From Acidobacteriota bacterium (lineage in GTDB: Bacteria; Acidobacteriota; Blastocatellia; RBC074), in assembly GCA_018269055.1 (NCBI GenBank), contig JAFDVI010000051.1, forward strand, positions 1-34,276: a stretch of 34,276 nt of DNA. The letters are read 5' to 3'. The notes under the pieces are model-generated. The model saw nothing but the letters and a program-made list of their open reading frames with translations. It had not been told where the DNA came from and searched no databases. How positions within the stretch are numbered: the stretch's first letter is position 1; every line of letters begins with the position of its first letter. This document shows positions 16,387 to 25,401 of the stretch, piece by piece. The position numbers and the translations under genes are program-made.

Positions 16387-17739
16387 TTAGCCAGCGCTGA
16401 CTTCCTGCTTTTTGTCATCAAATGTGACACGTGCGCCGGTTTGAATGGCTTTGATCGTCATGCACAGCGCCACCGAATGGTTGTACGCCGCGTGGATATC
16501 GGCGTTGGTTTTCTGGTTGCGGCTGCGAATGCATTCCATCCAGTTGCGAACGTGAGCGACGGTTTGTTTGTCCACCCCGGTGTTGGCGGAGGTTTCCATT
16601 CCGCCTGCTTCGCCCAATGAAAACGGTTCCAGCAGATTGGCTTTCATGCCCATCTGCTTGGCGTAACGTTCCTGCAAACCGCCTTCGGGGCCAATCTTGT
16701 TCGTATCGAGGTTGAGCGAACCTGCGTTCGAGTAATAAATCTCTTTCACGTCGCCTGCTTCGTTGGTCATGCGGGAACTGTAAAGCACCTGGAACGCTTT
16801 GTCGGTTTTCGGATTGTGATAATCAAAAACAGCCGTCATCGTGTCCCAATTGGCGCGGCCATCTTTCCACAGGTAAATGCCGCCGTTGGCCACCACGCTG
16901 CGCGGATGCGGAATGCCCGTGAACCAATGCACCGTGTCGATTTGGTGAACCAGCCATTGATCCGGGATGCCGGAAGAAAACGGCCAGAACAAACGGAATT
17001 CAAGGTGTTTGCGCGCGTCAAACGGAATCTTCGGGTCGCGATTGATCAGGAAGCGTTTCCAGTCGGTGTCTTCCTGCTTCATCAGCGGCACAACATTCGG
17101 TCGTCGCCAGCGACCGGGTTGATTGACGTTCCAGGTCATGTCGGCAAAGACGATGTCGCCGAACTTGCCGGAGTCCAGATACTCTTTGGCTTTCATATAG
17201 CTCGAAGTCGAACGGCGTTGCGTACCGACCTGAAACACCTGTTTCGATCCGCCGATTACGCGCAGAGCTTCATTGGCATCGGACATGATATTGGCAAAGG
17301 GTTTTTCACAATAAACATCTTTGCCTGCTTTGACGGCTTCGATGGCGCAATAGGCGTGCTGGAAATCCGCCGTCGCGATCATCACGGCGTCAATACCTTT
17401 CATCTCATACAACTCGTCCGTGTTTCGAGCCATGGCGATTTTCGCCGCCTTGGATTTGTACTTTTCATTGGCCTGAATTTTGGCCGTATTGGTTTCGCGA
17501 TGATGTTTCCAGATGTCGCATACGGCGACCATTTCGAAGTTCAACTCTTCGGATTGAGTGAAAAACGCCGGAACCAGAGATTGCGTCATGCGATCCCCGG
17601 CGCCAATGATGGCAACGTGAACTTTGTCGTTCGCGCCCAAAATCCTGTCGTAGCTGTACGCGGGCATGCTGGTCGCAGCCAGTCCGGCAGCAGCGACCGA
17701 TGTGGTCTTCATAAAATCTCTGCGTGTCGTCTTACTCAT
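16387..17739 (-). CDS. Tat-exported Gfo/Idh/MocA family oxidoreductase, 450 aa
   Basis: The protein is an NAD(P)-dependent sugar or cyclitol oxidoreductase of the Gfo/Idh/MocA type. The N-terminus has the twin-arginine motif T-T-R-R-D-F-M-K (residues 4-11) and a hydrophobic stretch ending near AYS, so it is exported folded with its cofactor, as for glucose-fructose oxidoreductase. The Rossmann motif VAIIGAGDR is at 42-50 and the catalytic-site motif EKPFA at 145-149. The C-terminal half has the HQIDTVHWFTG segment expected to line the substrate pocket. It has the length usual for the Tat-exported subfamily of soil bacteria. The start ATG 17739 is preceded by GAGGAG. It sits 199 bases after the hydrolase gene and 97 bases before the DUF6807 gene. 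The substrate cannot be read from sequence. Confidence 0.92.
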   Translation of the reverse strand: MSKTTRRDFMKTTSVAAAGLAATSMPAYSYDRILGANDKVHVAIIGAGDRMTQSLVPAFFTQSEELNFEMVAVCDIWKHHRETNTAKIQANEKYKSKAAKIAMARNTDELYEMKGIDAVMIATADFQHAYCAIEAVKAGKDVYCEKPFANIMSDANEALRVIGGSKQVFQVGTQRRSTSSYMKAKEYLDSGKFGDIVFADMTWNVNQPGRWRRPNVVPLMKQEDTDWKRFLINRDPKIPFDARKHLEFRLFWPFSSGIPDQWLVHQIDTVHWFTGIPHPRSVVANGGIYLWKDGRANWDTMTAVFDYHNPKTDKAFQVLYSSRMTNEAGDVKEIYYSNAGSLNLDTNKIGPEGGLQERYAKQMGMKANLLEPFSLGEAGGMETSANTGVDKQTVAHVRNWMECIRSRNQKTNADIHAAYNHSVALCMTIKAIQTGARVTFDDKKQEVSAG

Positions 17740-17938
17740 GATGTCTCCTCAAGTTGGTGGTTGATTATTGGCAGCCAGTGCCGGCATACAGCCGGTTGCA
17801 GTTGAGTGAGAAGAAAGGCAACCACAAAAAACGCAAAAGCCACAGAAGGTTTTGTGATTTTTGAGCTTTGGTGATTTCTCCCTCTTCATTCAAACGGAAT
17901 TTGCTGTTGGTAAACCCCGGCCTGCCAATCAGAGCAAA

Positions 17939-18856
17939 TTATTTCAAATACTTATCGAACCACTCCCAGATGGCAGGGTAGTTCTTTTCAATGCCCGGCC
18001 AGTAGGTATGCGGCGCGCCGGGTTGGATGATCAAATGCACTGGCCGCTTCAGTTCTTCATACTTTGCTTTCAGGATTTGCGATTGCTGCACGGGAACCGT
18101 TTTGTCGGCATCGCCATGAATCAAAAACAGCGGCGGAGCGTCCACCGTCACGTGATAAATCGGCGAAACAGATTTCAATTGGGGTTCCAGGTCAGTGATT
18201 TTGCCAAACATCTCTTGAAAGAGCGTTGGCCGAATTTTTTCGATTGTCTTATAACCATTTTCGCCTCCCCAGTTGATGAAGTCCACTGGTGGAAACCAAG
18301 CCATAATCGCCTGCACACGACTGCTGACTCGTTCCAGTGGGTCCTTTGCGTCCGGTTTGCCATCGTCGCCGGTAAAAGCGGCCATCAAAGCCAGATGCCC
18401 GCCCGATGAACCGCCAACGATTCCCAAATGATTGGGGTCCACGTCGTATTCTCTGGCGTGAAGTCGAACGAAACGAACGGAGCGTTTGATGTCGCCGACC
18501 ATATCCGGCACAGGATATCTGGGTGTGCTGCCGTGGCGAACCAGGAAGAGCGTAAATCCCCCGTTCAACAATCCTTGCGCCCAATGCTGCCCGCGAAGCA
18601 GATTTTCTTCGCTTGCGATGTCGGATTTTTTGGATTTCCAGCTTCCGCTGACAATGAGTATGACGCCGATGTTCTTTGCCTTGGTTTCAGGAATCATCAC
18701 GTCCATCGTCAACGCCAACCCGTCTTTGTGGCCGTACACAAGGTCTTCGACGACGCGGCATTTTACAGGTTCCAGCTTGAAATCATCCGATTTGGCGATT
18801 GAGGCGAGACCAAACGCCAACAACAAAATCGGGACGAATAACTTAGACTTCATCAT
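17939..18856 (-). CDS. Exported alpha/beta-hydrolase (BD-FAE/esterase-like), 305 aa
   Basis: The protein has a Sec signal (FVPILLLAFGLASIAKS) and an alpha/beta-hydrolase fold. The nucleophile elbow G-G-S-S-G-G-H places the catalytic serine at 151. HGDADKTVP holds the acid (Asp251), and GAPHTYWP holds His283. Family members deacetylate or de-feruloylate polysaccharides in the periplasm; clustering with a TonB receptor and sugar oxidoreductase fits that role. It lies 74 bases downstream of the receptor gene. An alternative is a dipeptidyl-peptidase-like or xylanase-associated esterase, and no domain outside the hydrolase helps choose. Confidence 0.88.
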   Translation of the reverse strand: MMKSKLFVPILLLAFGLASIAKSDDFKLEPVKCRVVEDLVYGHKDGLALTMDVMIPETKAKNIGVILIVSGSWKSKKSDIASEENLLRGQHWAQGLLNGGFTLFLVRHGSTPRYPVPDMVGDIKRSVRFVRLHAREYDVDPNHLGIVGGSSGGHLALMAAFTGDDGKPDAKDPLERVSSRVQAIMAWFPPVDFINWGGENGYKTIEKIRPTLFQEMFGKITDLEPQLKSVSPIYHVTVDAPPLFLIHGDADKTVPVQQSQILKAKYEELKRPVHLIIQPGAPHTYWPGIEKNYPAIWEWFDKYLK

Positions 18857-18878
18857 TGCAAGTTTTGAAGGAAATCAG

Positions 18879-18913
18879 GTTCGTAGCTCCGAACCTCAGC
18901 CGGAGCTACGAAC
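18879..18913. repeat. 13-bp perfect palindrome, REP-like, between receptor and hydrolase genes
   Basis: Arms GTTCGTAGCTCCG (18879-18891) and CGGAGCTACGAAC (18901-18913) flank a 9-base loop. No T-run follows on either strand. Such stems between cotranscribed genes can stabilise the upstream mRNA and lower expression of the downstream gene. It may equally be a member of a dispersed REP-like family. Confidence 0.65.
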
Positions 18914-18930
18914 GAAGGTGAATCGTTGCG

Positions 18931-21900
18931 TTAAAAGATCAGCTTCAAGCCGATCTGCACATTGCGCGCCAGGTTGTTCTGACCCGTGATCTTGCCGAAG
19001 TTCGAGTTGTTTGGACTCAAGTTCGGGTCGCCGAAGTTCGGTGTATTGAAGGCGTTGAGAAACTCACCTCGCAATTGCAGCTTGATGCTCTCGGTGAACG
19101 AGAGGTTCTTGCTGACCGATAAATCCCACAAGTTCAGGTTGTCGCCCCTGAAACCCGAAAATCGCGACGGCACTACACGATAATTGGTGGTTAGCGAAAT
19201 GCGCGGATCCGCACGCTGTTTGACCGGATCAACCACGCCATTCGTTTGGACAGCGGCGTCAGTAAAGTAAAACTTGCTGATGTCGAATACCGTGCCGTCA
19301 ATGTTACTGCTCTTGACGCTGGTCTTGAGCTTGGTAATGTCGCCGTTATAGTAGACGTTGCCGATGGTCAGCGGACGGCCCGATTGCAATTGTCCAATGC
19401 CTTGGAATTGCCAACCGCCCAGGACTACATCTACTGCACGATGCCAGTTCGACCCATACCGGCGGCCATGCCCAAACGGTAATTCCCAAATGCCGCTGAT
19501 GACCAAGCGATGAGTCATATCGGCATCCGACGGGCGGCGCTCGTATTTCGTGTCCACTTCATTCAGGAACGAACCGGCTTCGAGGAACTTCGACCAGGTG
19601 TAGCTGGCCAGGAGGGTGTAGCCTTTGCTAAACCGTTTCTCGATTCGCGCTTGGCCACTATGATAATCGCTGTAAGCGTCATTGCGGGTTGTCGTGATGG
19701 TTCCGAATTCCGGGAATGGGCGCAGCAACTGTCCGCGCGAGATCGTCGCATTGTTGAAGCCGGTTCCCGGAATCAGACCACGGAAAGGATTGGTGACGGT
19801 TGTCGCCAGGAAACTGCTCGCATCAATCTGGCTTTGGTCGCGGAAGAGACTCGTCGAGAGATATTTTTGGGGAGTTGCGTTGAGGATGTTCGTGCTGACC
19901 ACCCCATCGTATCCATGGTTTCCGACATACTGCAGCTCCAGCAGCCAACTGCCGGGCAATTCACGCTGTACGCCGAAGGACCATCGCTGGGTCTGTGTAT
20001 TGTTCAATTCTCTGGGCATGAATGTCACGCCCTGGCCGAGCAACGCCGAAAGCCCCAGGCTCGCGCCTGCTGGAACCAGCACGCCGCTCGGGAACGGATT
20101 GGCCAGGCTGGACACAAAAGTCAACCCGTTATCATTGCTTCCTACGATTGGAGTTGAGAGTGAGAACCCCGCCTGATTGATGACTGGTGAACTGACAAAC
20201 GGAACGGTATACATCCCCCAGCCGCCACGCAACACGGTCTTGTCGTTCCACTTGTATGCGAATCCAATGCGCGGTTGGACGTTGTTCTTGTCGGCATCCC
20301 AGAAGCTGCGGTGATCTTTGTCCGCGAAGATCAATCCGCCTTTGACGTTGAAGTTGGCCGCGGGGATTTCGGGAATCGGGGTGGCTGTGTAAGCCGCTTT
20401 GGCCGCCGCTTCGATGGGGCTGGCGACAGTCGTATTGAAGGTATAGATGTTGCGGTTGTAACGCTCATTGGCAGCACCTTCGTATTCGTAGCGGAGGCCC
20501 AGATTCAGCGTCAGCTTGCTGTTCCACTTCCAGTCGTCGTGAAAAAACATGCCATGATAAAGCGTCTGGTTGGAGCGCGCCGCATTGCGATCAATCAGTC
20601 CCCCAGTGGTTCGCCCGAGCAGGAAAGAAGCGAGTTCCTGCCCGATGGCTCCACTGGCCGAGTTGTCGAGCGGCCCGCGTGTGAAGTTGCTGGCAAAATC
20701 ATACCGGCCAGCCGCGTGGCCCGCGCCGTAACTGTTCTCGCGGTAACTGCGGAAGTCGTAACCCATCTTGAACGAATGTTTGCCCGCGATTTTGGTCAGG
20801 GTCGGTTGCACTGAGTAAATGTTAAAGGTTGAACCGCCGCCGACCGAATCGCCGAGAACCGAAAAGTTCCCGATCTCGAAGCGTGGCAAATACTGCTCCG
20901 GCCCAAACAGCGCCGCTGTTGCCGCGGGGAAGCCCAAGCTGGCTGGATTGATTGCGTCCTGATGTTGACGAATGTTCGGCTCATTGAAGCGCGTGTAGCC
21001 GACGCGCGTATTGAGCACAACCGTCGGCCCGAAATTGTAGATGTGATCGAACGAACCGCCGTTGTTGATACGGAACAGGTAGTTGCCCGTCGGGCGAATC
21101 CCATTGACCACGTCTGTCCAATTGCCGCGCGCTTCGCGGCGGCTGTTGTGGGTGTAACGGAAGAACATACGCTGGCTTTCGCTCAGCACCTGGTCGAAGC
21201 GGTAGGATTCGGAATGGAACGTGTCGAAGCGCGGATTGCCGCTGATGTAGTTGTTTCGCCCTTGCGCGTCGCCCGCCTGGTTCGGCAGTGGATAATACTG
21301 CAAGTAGTTTTTGGCAATTCCGCTGATGCGGTTTGCAGGAATAATGTTGCCGGGGAAAGGATCGCGCCGTACTCGCGATCCTTCAGCACGCGCCGTTGCC
21401 GGATCGTAGATCACTATGCTCGGCAACAAAGCCGAAAAATCACCATTGCGTTCGGCTGCCGTCGGCACGGTAAACAGCCCTGGCTCCGGGAACACATCTT
21501 TCAATTTTTCCAACGCAAAGAAAAAGAAAGTGCGATTTTGCCCGCTCCAATAGGGTTTGCCGCCAATGCCGAATCGCGGTAACACGACGGGGCCGCCAAT
21601 GGTCAGCCCGTAGCGATTGTAACGTAGCGAATCGCGGTCGGCTTTGCCGTCTTTGTCCTTGTCGCGCGAGGGATTGGTCGTCAGATTGGTGCGATTGATG
21701 AAAAAGTCGTTGCCTGAAAGCACGTCGTTGCGCACAAATTCATAGATCGAACCGTGATACTTATTCGTGCCGCTTTTGAGTGTAACGTTGACCGTTGCGC
21801 CGGCAGTGTGCGCTTGTTGCCCGTCGTACGTCGCGGTTTCGACTTTGAACTCCTGCACAGCATCGGCAGGCGGCACAAAAGCCACACGACCAATACCACC

Positions 21901-22521
21901 ACCACTGGCCATATTCGGCACGCCGTCGAGCGTGAATTCATTGCGTCCTGGCGCGCCATCCGCCACGATGCCCGCCGTGCCCGCATTATCGAACGGACGC
22001 GAAAATTTCAAATCCCCCGTATAGGCAATGCCAGGTGCCAGGCGGGAAAGCACGAATGGATTGCCGTCCGAGAGCGGCAGTTCAGAAATGCGTCGCTGGT
22101 CAATGACCTGTCCAGCCGATGCGGAATTGGTTTCCAGCAATGAAGCTTCGGCGGTGACATTGACTGTTTCCGTTACCTGTCCGATTTCCAGGGCAATGTT
22201 CAATTGCAGTTTGTCGCCGACGCGAACTTCAATGTTTTGCCGAATGGATTTTTTGAAACCTTTGGCTTCGACTGAAACGGTGTAGTTTCCAGGAGCCAGA
22301 TACAGTGCCTGGTAATCGCCGGAATCATTGGTGGTGGTGTTTATGGCGGCGTTGGTTGCAACGTTCGTCACCGTGACTTGAGCATTGACGACGGCTGCGC
22401 CGGAAGCTTCAGTCACGCGGCCTGAGATCGTTCCACGAAACTCCTGGGCCGAGACTGCTCCGAAGCACATAATTAAACCAAGGATCAACAAGCTGGTTTT
22501 GAAAACTTTTGATCTGAACAT
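18931..22521 (-). CDS. Oar-like TonB-dependent receptor with carboxypeptidase-regulatory domain, 1196 aa
   Basis: This is an outer-membrane importer or binding protein. The start ATG 22521 has GGAGGAA eight bases upstream. A Sec signal (LLILGLIMCFGAVSA-QE) is followed by a carboxypeptidase-regulatory-like beta-sandwich (about 27-115: GTISGRVTEASGAAV, YQALYLAPGNYTVSVEAKGFKK). The plug region follows (about 120-240, with VIDQRRISELPLSDGNPF and DGVPNMASGGG), then a long 22-stranded-barrel region. The chain ends with the outer-membrane signature of a terminal aromatic residue (QIGLKLIF). Length and order fit the Oar-like family expanded in Acidobacteriota. The gene heads a minus-strand cluster with an exported esterase, oxidoreductase and DUF6807 protein, pointing to uptake of a carbohydrate. 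The DxxPxP-like TonB box is not evident. Confidence 0.93.
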   Translation of the reverse strand: MFRSKVFKTSLLILGLIMCFGAVSAQEFRGTISGRVTEASGAAVVNAQVTVTNVATNAAINTTTNDSGDYQALYLAPGNYTVSVEAKGFKKSIRQNIEVRVGDKLQLNIALEIGQVTETVNVTAEASLLETNSASAGQVIDQRRISELPLSDGNPFVLSRLAPGIAYTGDLKFSRPFDNAGTAGIVADGAPGRNEFTLDGVPNMASGGGIGRVAFVPPADAVQEFKVETATYDGQQAHTAGATVNVTLKSGTNKYHGSIYEFVRNDVLSGNDFFINRTNLTTNPSRDKDKDGKADRDSLRYNRYGLTIGGPVVLPRFGIGGKPYWSGQNRTFFFFALEKLKDVFPEPGLFTVPTAAERNGDFSALLPSIVIYDPATARAEGSRVRRDPFPGNIIPANRISGIAKNYLQYYPLPNQAGDAQGRNNYISGNPRFDTFHSESYRFDQVLSESQRMFFRYTHNSRREARGNWTDVVNGIRPTGNYLFRINNGGSFDHIYNFGPTVVLNTRVGYTRFNEPNIRQHQDAINPASLGFPAATAALFGPEQYLPRFEIGNFSVLGDSVGGGSTFNIYSVQPTLTKIAGKHSFKMGYDFRSYRENSYGAGHAAGRYDFASNFTRGPLDNSASGAIGQELASFLLGRTTGGLIDRNAARSNQTLYHGMFFHDDWKWNSKLTLNLGLRYEYEGAANERYNRNIYTFNTTVASPIEAAAKAAYTATPIPEIPAANFNVKGGLIFADKDHRSFWDADKNNVQPRIGFAYKWNDKTVLRGGWGMYTVPFVSSPVINQAGFSLSTPIVGSNDNGLTFVSSLANPFPSGVLVPAGASLGLSALLGQGVTFMPRELNNTQTQRWSFGVQRELPGSWLLELQYVGNHGYDGVVSTNILNATPQKYLSTSLFRDQSQIDASSFLATTVTNPFRGLIPGTGFNNATISRGQLLRPFPEFGTITTTRNDAYSDYHSGQARIEKRFSKGYTLLASYTWSKFLEAGSFLNEVDTKYERRPSDADMTHRLVISGIWELPFGHGRRYGSNWHRAVDVVLGGWQFQGIGQLQSGRPLTIGNVYYNGDITKLKTSVKSSNIDGTVFDISKFYFTDAAVQTNGVVDPVKQRADPRISLTTNYRVVPSRFSGFRGDNLNLWDLSVSKNLSFTESIKLQLRGEFLNAFNTPNFGDPNLSPNNSNFGKITGQNNLARNVQIGLKLIF

Positions 22522-22766
22522 GAGAGGGTTCCTCCGGGTAAATCAGTTGATGAGACGAAGAGCAATAAGCGAGATCATCCGTTGAAACCCGTGCTTTAAT
22601 CTCAAATTCAGAGCACAACGCAAACCGGCTTCAACGGCGTTTTCATTCCAGCTTTGAGCCTAGCGAACCGTTTCTTTTCACCTCTTCTTGTCGCCGGATC
22701 TGGCATGAACTTCAGCGCAGAGGCGGAGACAGACGGCGTATTGATTTGTTGAGAGGTTTAAGTGTC

Positions 22767-22779
22767 TACCAGATTGGTA
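22767..22779. promoter_or_regulatory. Palindromic operator-like site downstream of the receptor promoter
   Basis: The perfect palindrome TACCA-GAT-TGGTA (22767-22779) lies at about +12 to +24 relative to the predicted start of transcription of the TonB receptor gene. A repressor bound there would block elongation or initiation. The shape is like GntR- or LacI-class half-sites, but the regulator is not in the window. Confidence 0.5.
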
Positions 22780-22796
22780 AAACAATTTCGGAGAGA

Positions 22797-22825
22797 ATTA
22801 TAAGCTGTGAATCCAGAACTGTCAC
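22797..22825 (-). promoter_or_regulatory. Near-consensus sigma70 promoter for the TonB receptor cluster
   Basis: On the minus strand GTGACA (22825-22820) is separated by exactly 17 bases from TATAAT (22802-22797). Transcription would start near 22790, about 270 bases before the receptor start codon. The rest of the gap 22522-22923 holds this promoter, the operator-like site and the terminator of the neighbouring unit; no gene. Confidence 0.7.
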
Positions 22826-22841
22826 AGTATTCAGCCTGTTT

Positions 22842-22892
22842 GGAAAGAAAAAAAGCACCTGCTTGAGAACCAATCCCAAGCAGGCGCTTTTT
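22842..22892 (-). terminator. Intrinsic terminator of the asparaginase-aminotransferase unit
   Basis: On the minus strand, arms 22892-22877 and 22865-22850 pair fully (one G-U wobble) around an 11-base loop and run into a T-rich tract (TTTTTTTCTTTCC). It lies 31 bases downstream of the small Lys/Ala-rich gene stop and just upstream of the receptor promoter. Confidence 0.88.
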
Positions 22893-22923
22893 ACTACAGA
22901 ATGGATCGCACCTCCGGGCGGAA

Positions 22924-23151
22924 TTAACCCTGCGTTTCGCTAATGTAAGTGGTAATCCCCTGGTCGGCGGCGGCCAAGGCCGCAGCCAGCTTTCTTGTCT
23001 TGGCAGCATCCTTGGTCAGCTTTGTCTTTTCGGCAGCGTCCGTTGCGCTGGCTGCTTTCTTTTCCTGCTTACCGGCTTTGGCGGTCAGAATGGTAGCAGC
23101 AGTCTTAAGTCCATTTTGCGCGATAATCAAAGCGATCGTTTCTTTATCCAT
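22924..23151 (-). CDS. Small Lys/Ala-rich helical protein of unknown function, 75 aa
   Basis: This gene has a strong RBS (AAGGAGAA, nine bases before ATG 23151) and a terminator after it, so it is likely real. The protein has no signal peptide, Cys or membrane helix. It begins with a hydrophobic amphipathic stretch (I-A-L-I-I-A-Q-N-G-L) and continues with Ala/Lys/Thr-rich segments (AKAGKQEKKAA, DAAKTRKLAAALAAA) typical of two basic helices forming a hairpin. It resembles no family I can name. It starts 54 bases after the aminotransferase stop, in the same direction, and probably shares its transcript. A nucleic-acid or membrane-surface contact is possible from the charge, but that is speculation. 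Confidence 0.7.
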   Translation of the reverse strand: MDKETIALIIAQNGLKTAATILTAKAGKQEKKAASATDAAEKTKLTKDAAKTRKLAAALAAADQGITTYISETQG

Positions 23152-23205
23152 CGAGTGTTCTCCTTTTGCGTGTTGACAAAGTTTGAAATGAAATTCGCAG
23201 TTGAG

Positions 23206-24330
23206 TTACGTGGGTAAGGCTTCAACGAACTGATCAATTTCCTCTCGCGTATTGTAAAAATGCGGGGAGATTCGCAGTTTGCCAAGCCGGGGGGTAGTGA
23301 TCATACGCTGGTCGTTCAAAATCCGATACAGCTCTTCGGCTGAAAATTTATTGTGACGGCAACAGATAATTGCCGACTGTTCTCCCGAACGGCGGGAACT
23401 GACGACCTGATAACCTCGTTCTGTCAGCCGTTCACACAGATAATCACCGAGGTCCACAAGATAAGATTCAATCTTTTCTTGGCCGATGTTGAGGAACAAT
23501 TCAATGGCGGCACCGAGTCCGACAATTCCTGTGGTGTTCAATGCGCCCGGTTCGAATCGTCGCGCGCTATTGGCAAGTGGTTGATTTTCGTTTTCGAAGT
23601 CAAAGGGATTGGCGACCGAAGTCCAACCAACCACGGTTGGCTTGATGCGTTCCAGTGCCTGCCGTGAAACGTAAAACAGCGAAACGCCATCCGGTCCCAG
23701 TAGGAATTTATGCGCATCCGCCGACAATGCGTCAATGCAACAAGCTTCGACATCCAGTTTCAACGCGCCCAAACCTTGAATGGCATCAACCACGAACAGA
23801 ACGCCGCGTTCTCGGCAATGCCGGCCAATGGCTGCCAAATCGTTGCGAAATCCACTGCCGAATTCGACGAAGCTCAAGCTGACGACACGCGTGCGCGAAT
23901 CTATCAAGTTCAAAATTTCTTCGGTTTCCAGTCTCCCATTGCGTTCCTGAGCCATTCGCAACTCAACGCCGAACCCGCGCTTGATTCGCCGCCAGGGGAT
24001 CAAGTTTGCAGGGAATTCGCAGTCAGCCGTGACGATGTTATCGCCCGTTTGCCAGTCAATGCCGTTGGCCACGAACGCAAGGCCAGATGAAGTGTTCGGG
24101 GCAAAAGCGATTTCATCGGCGGAAGCATTAATGAATTGCGCCGCGAGTTGGCGGACTTTTTTGATGCGTTTTCCCCACTGATCGAAATGGACAAATCCAT
24201 TGTTCAGCAGGTCGGCGGTGTATTCCAGCATTCGTTCGGCGACCGGCAGCGAAATCGGGCAAACGGCAGCGTGATTCAGGTAAATGTAGTTTTGTGTGAT
24301 GGGAAACAGCTTGCGGATTTCTGGGTTCAT
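23206..24330 (-). CDS. PLP-dependent aminotransferase class V family protein, 374 aa
   Basis: The protein has the class-V (cysteine desulfurase-like) fold. It has YIYLNHAAVCPIS near the N-terminus, APNTSSGLAFVANG (cofactor phosphate loop, about 77-90), E-F-P-A-N at 105-109, VVDAIQGLGALKLDV with Asp182 and Gln185 for the PLP ring, and SADAHKFLLGPDG with the Schiff-base Lys208. A later G-A-L-N-T segment (about 268-272) contributes a phosphate contact in the dimer. It lacks an obvious desulfurase active-site Cys loop, so it is more like the isopenicillin-N-epimerase/kynureninase-type subgroup. Its start overlaps the asparaginase stop as ATGA (24327-24330), giving translational coupling. Substrate is unknown; pairing with an asparaginase suggests amino-acid or amide catabolism. 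Confidence 0.88.
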   Translation of the reverse strand: MNPEIRKLFPITQNYIYLNHAAVCPISLPVAERMLEYTADLLNNGFVHFDQWGKRIKKVRQLAAQFINASADEIAFAPNTSSGLAFVANGIDWQTGDNIVTADCEFPANLIPWRRIKRGFGVELRMAQERNGRLETEEILNLIDSRTRVVSLSFVEFGSGFRNDLAAIGRHCRERGVLFVVDAIQGLGALKLDVEACCIDALSADAHKFLLGPDGVSLFYVSRQALERIKPTVVGWTSVANPFDFENENQPLANSARRFEPGALNTTGIVGLGAAIELFLNIGQEKIESYLVDLGDYLCERLTERGYQVVSSRRSGEQSAIICCRHNKFSAEELYRILNDQRMITTPRLGKLRISPHFYNTREEIDQFVEALPT

Positions 24331-25376
24331 AATTGGAAGCAGGGACGGACTTTTCCGACTTCAAGTTTACGATGGTTAAAAAGAGGAGTGTGTAGATAAG
24401 CGGCAAGTCCTTTTACCTGCTCTTCGCTGAGCACCCCAAGTTGACGCAAAGTTTCGATGACGACAGGATCTCGGGCACGTCTGGTGTCGCCATCTTCAAT
24501 TTTGATGGCGATGCCAAGACCCTTTGGGTATCGCTTGCAAGGTTTGACTCCTAGCAATTGAACGCCTTCCGCGCCGACTTTGGAAACAATCTGCTTTTGA
24601 GCAGCCTTCATCAGATCTGTATCCAACCGACCACGTGAACCGCCGACCATTTCTGGAAATTCGGTCATCGCTTCCACGATTCGTTCAGCAGCAGCGGCAA
24701 GTGTGGGATCAAGGCTGATGTATCGAGAGCCAACCAACCGTGCAAAACTGCACGCCATTGCCAAAACACTGGTTCCGAAAACTGGCGCACTACATCCATC
24801 AACGGCAATCGCAATCTCGCTGATCGGGACATCGCTGAATTGCGCGATCGCAGAGAGAATTTGTTGCTGAATCGGATGCAGTGGATTGATGTAATCAGAG
24901 ATCGGCTGCCCAATAAATTTGGCAAATGCGAGCATACCGCTGTGTTTGCCGGAGCAGTTGTTATGAAGTTGGCTGGGAGACTTCTGTTCTGTTTGTAACT
25001 TGCGCGCAGCCAATTCGTCATACGGCTGGTGCGTTCCGCAGAGAAGATCGGCTTCTGAAAACCCGATTTTTTTCAAGATGGCACCGACAGTTTCCAGATG
25101 GATATCTTCGCCACTGTGCGAAGCCGAGATAACGGCCAATTCTTGCGGAGTCAGGCCGAAATAATCCGCCGCTCCGATGGCAATGAGCGGAATGGCCTGG
25201 AACGGCTTTGCCGCCGAGCGATACCAGGTATGTGTTTCCACCTCGCCGAGTCGAGCAATGATTCGACCTTCCGCGTCAACTGCGGCAATAAATCCACGAT
25301 GAAGCGATTCAACCAATTGGCCGCGCGTAATTTCCACCAAAGAAACTGCGGCATGATGGGCATCCATTCGGATCAT
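24327..25376 (-). CDS. Asparaginase, Rhizobium etli type (asparaginase_II family), 349 aa
   Basis: The enzyme hydrolyses L-asparagine to aspartate and ammonia. It belongs to the class typified by the inducible R. etli asparaginase (ReAV), which is unrelated to the E. coli type. All key features are visible with a constant offset of about six residues: S-A-A-K (Ser54/Lys57, ReAV Ser48/Lys51), A-S-H-S-G-E (Ser86, ReAV Ser80), HNNCSGKHSG (Cys141 and Lys144, ReAV Cys135/Lys138) and V-D-G-C (Asp193 and Cys195, ReAV Asp187/Cys189). Cys141, Lys144 and Cys195 would hold the zinc. There is no signal peptide, so it is cytoplasmic. ATG 25376 is used, although no good RBS is visible and ATG 25367 is possible. 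It is translationally coupled to the aminotransferase. Confidence 0.9.
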   Translation of the reverse strand: MIRMDAHHAAVSLVEITRGQLVESLHRGFIAAVDAEGRIIARLGEVETHTWYRSAAKPFQAIPLIAIGAADYFGLTPQELAVISASHSGEDIHLETVGAILKKIGFSEADLLCGTHQPYDELAARKLQTEQKSPSQLHNNCSGKHSGMLAFAKFIGQPISDYINPLHPIQQQILSAIAQFSDVPISEIAIAVDGCSAPVFGTSVLAMACSFARLVGSRYISLDPTLAAAAERIVEAMTEFPEMVGGSRGRLDTDLMKAAQKQIVSKVGAEGVQLLGVKPCKRYPKGLGIAIKIEDGDTRRARDPVVIETLRQLGVLSEEQVKGLAAYLHTPLFNHRKLEVGKVRPCFQL

Positions 25377-25401
25377 GGGCAGATGATAATCAGGTTGCCC
25401 G

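Noticed and set aside
16816..17805. 329-codon + strand frame over the Gfo/Idh/MocA gene
   Set aside because: The minus-strand frame has a Tat motif, Rossmann motif and EKP motif; the opposite frame has no recognisable feature.
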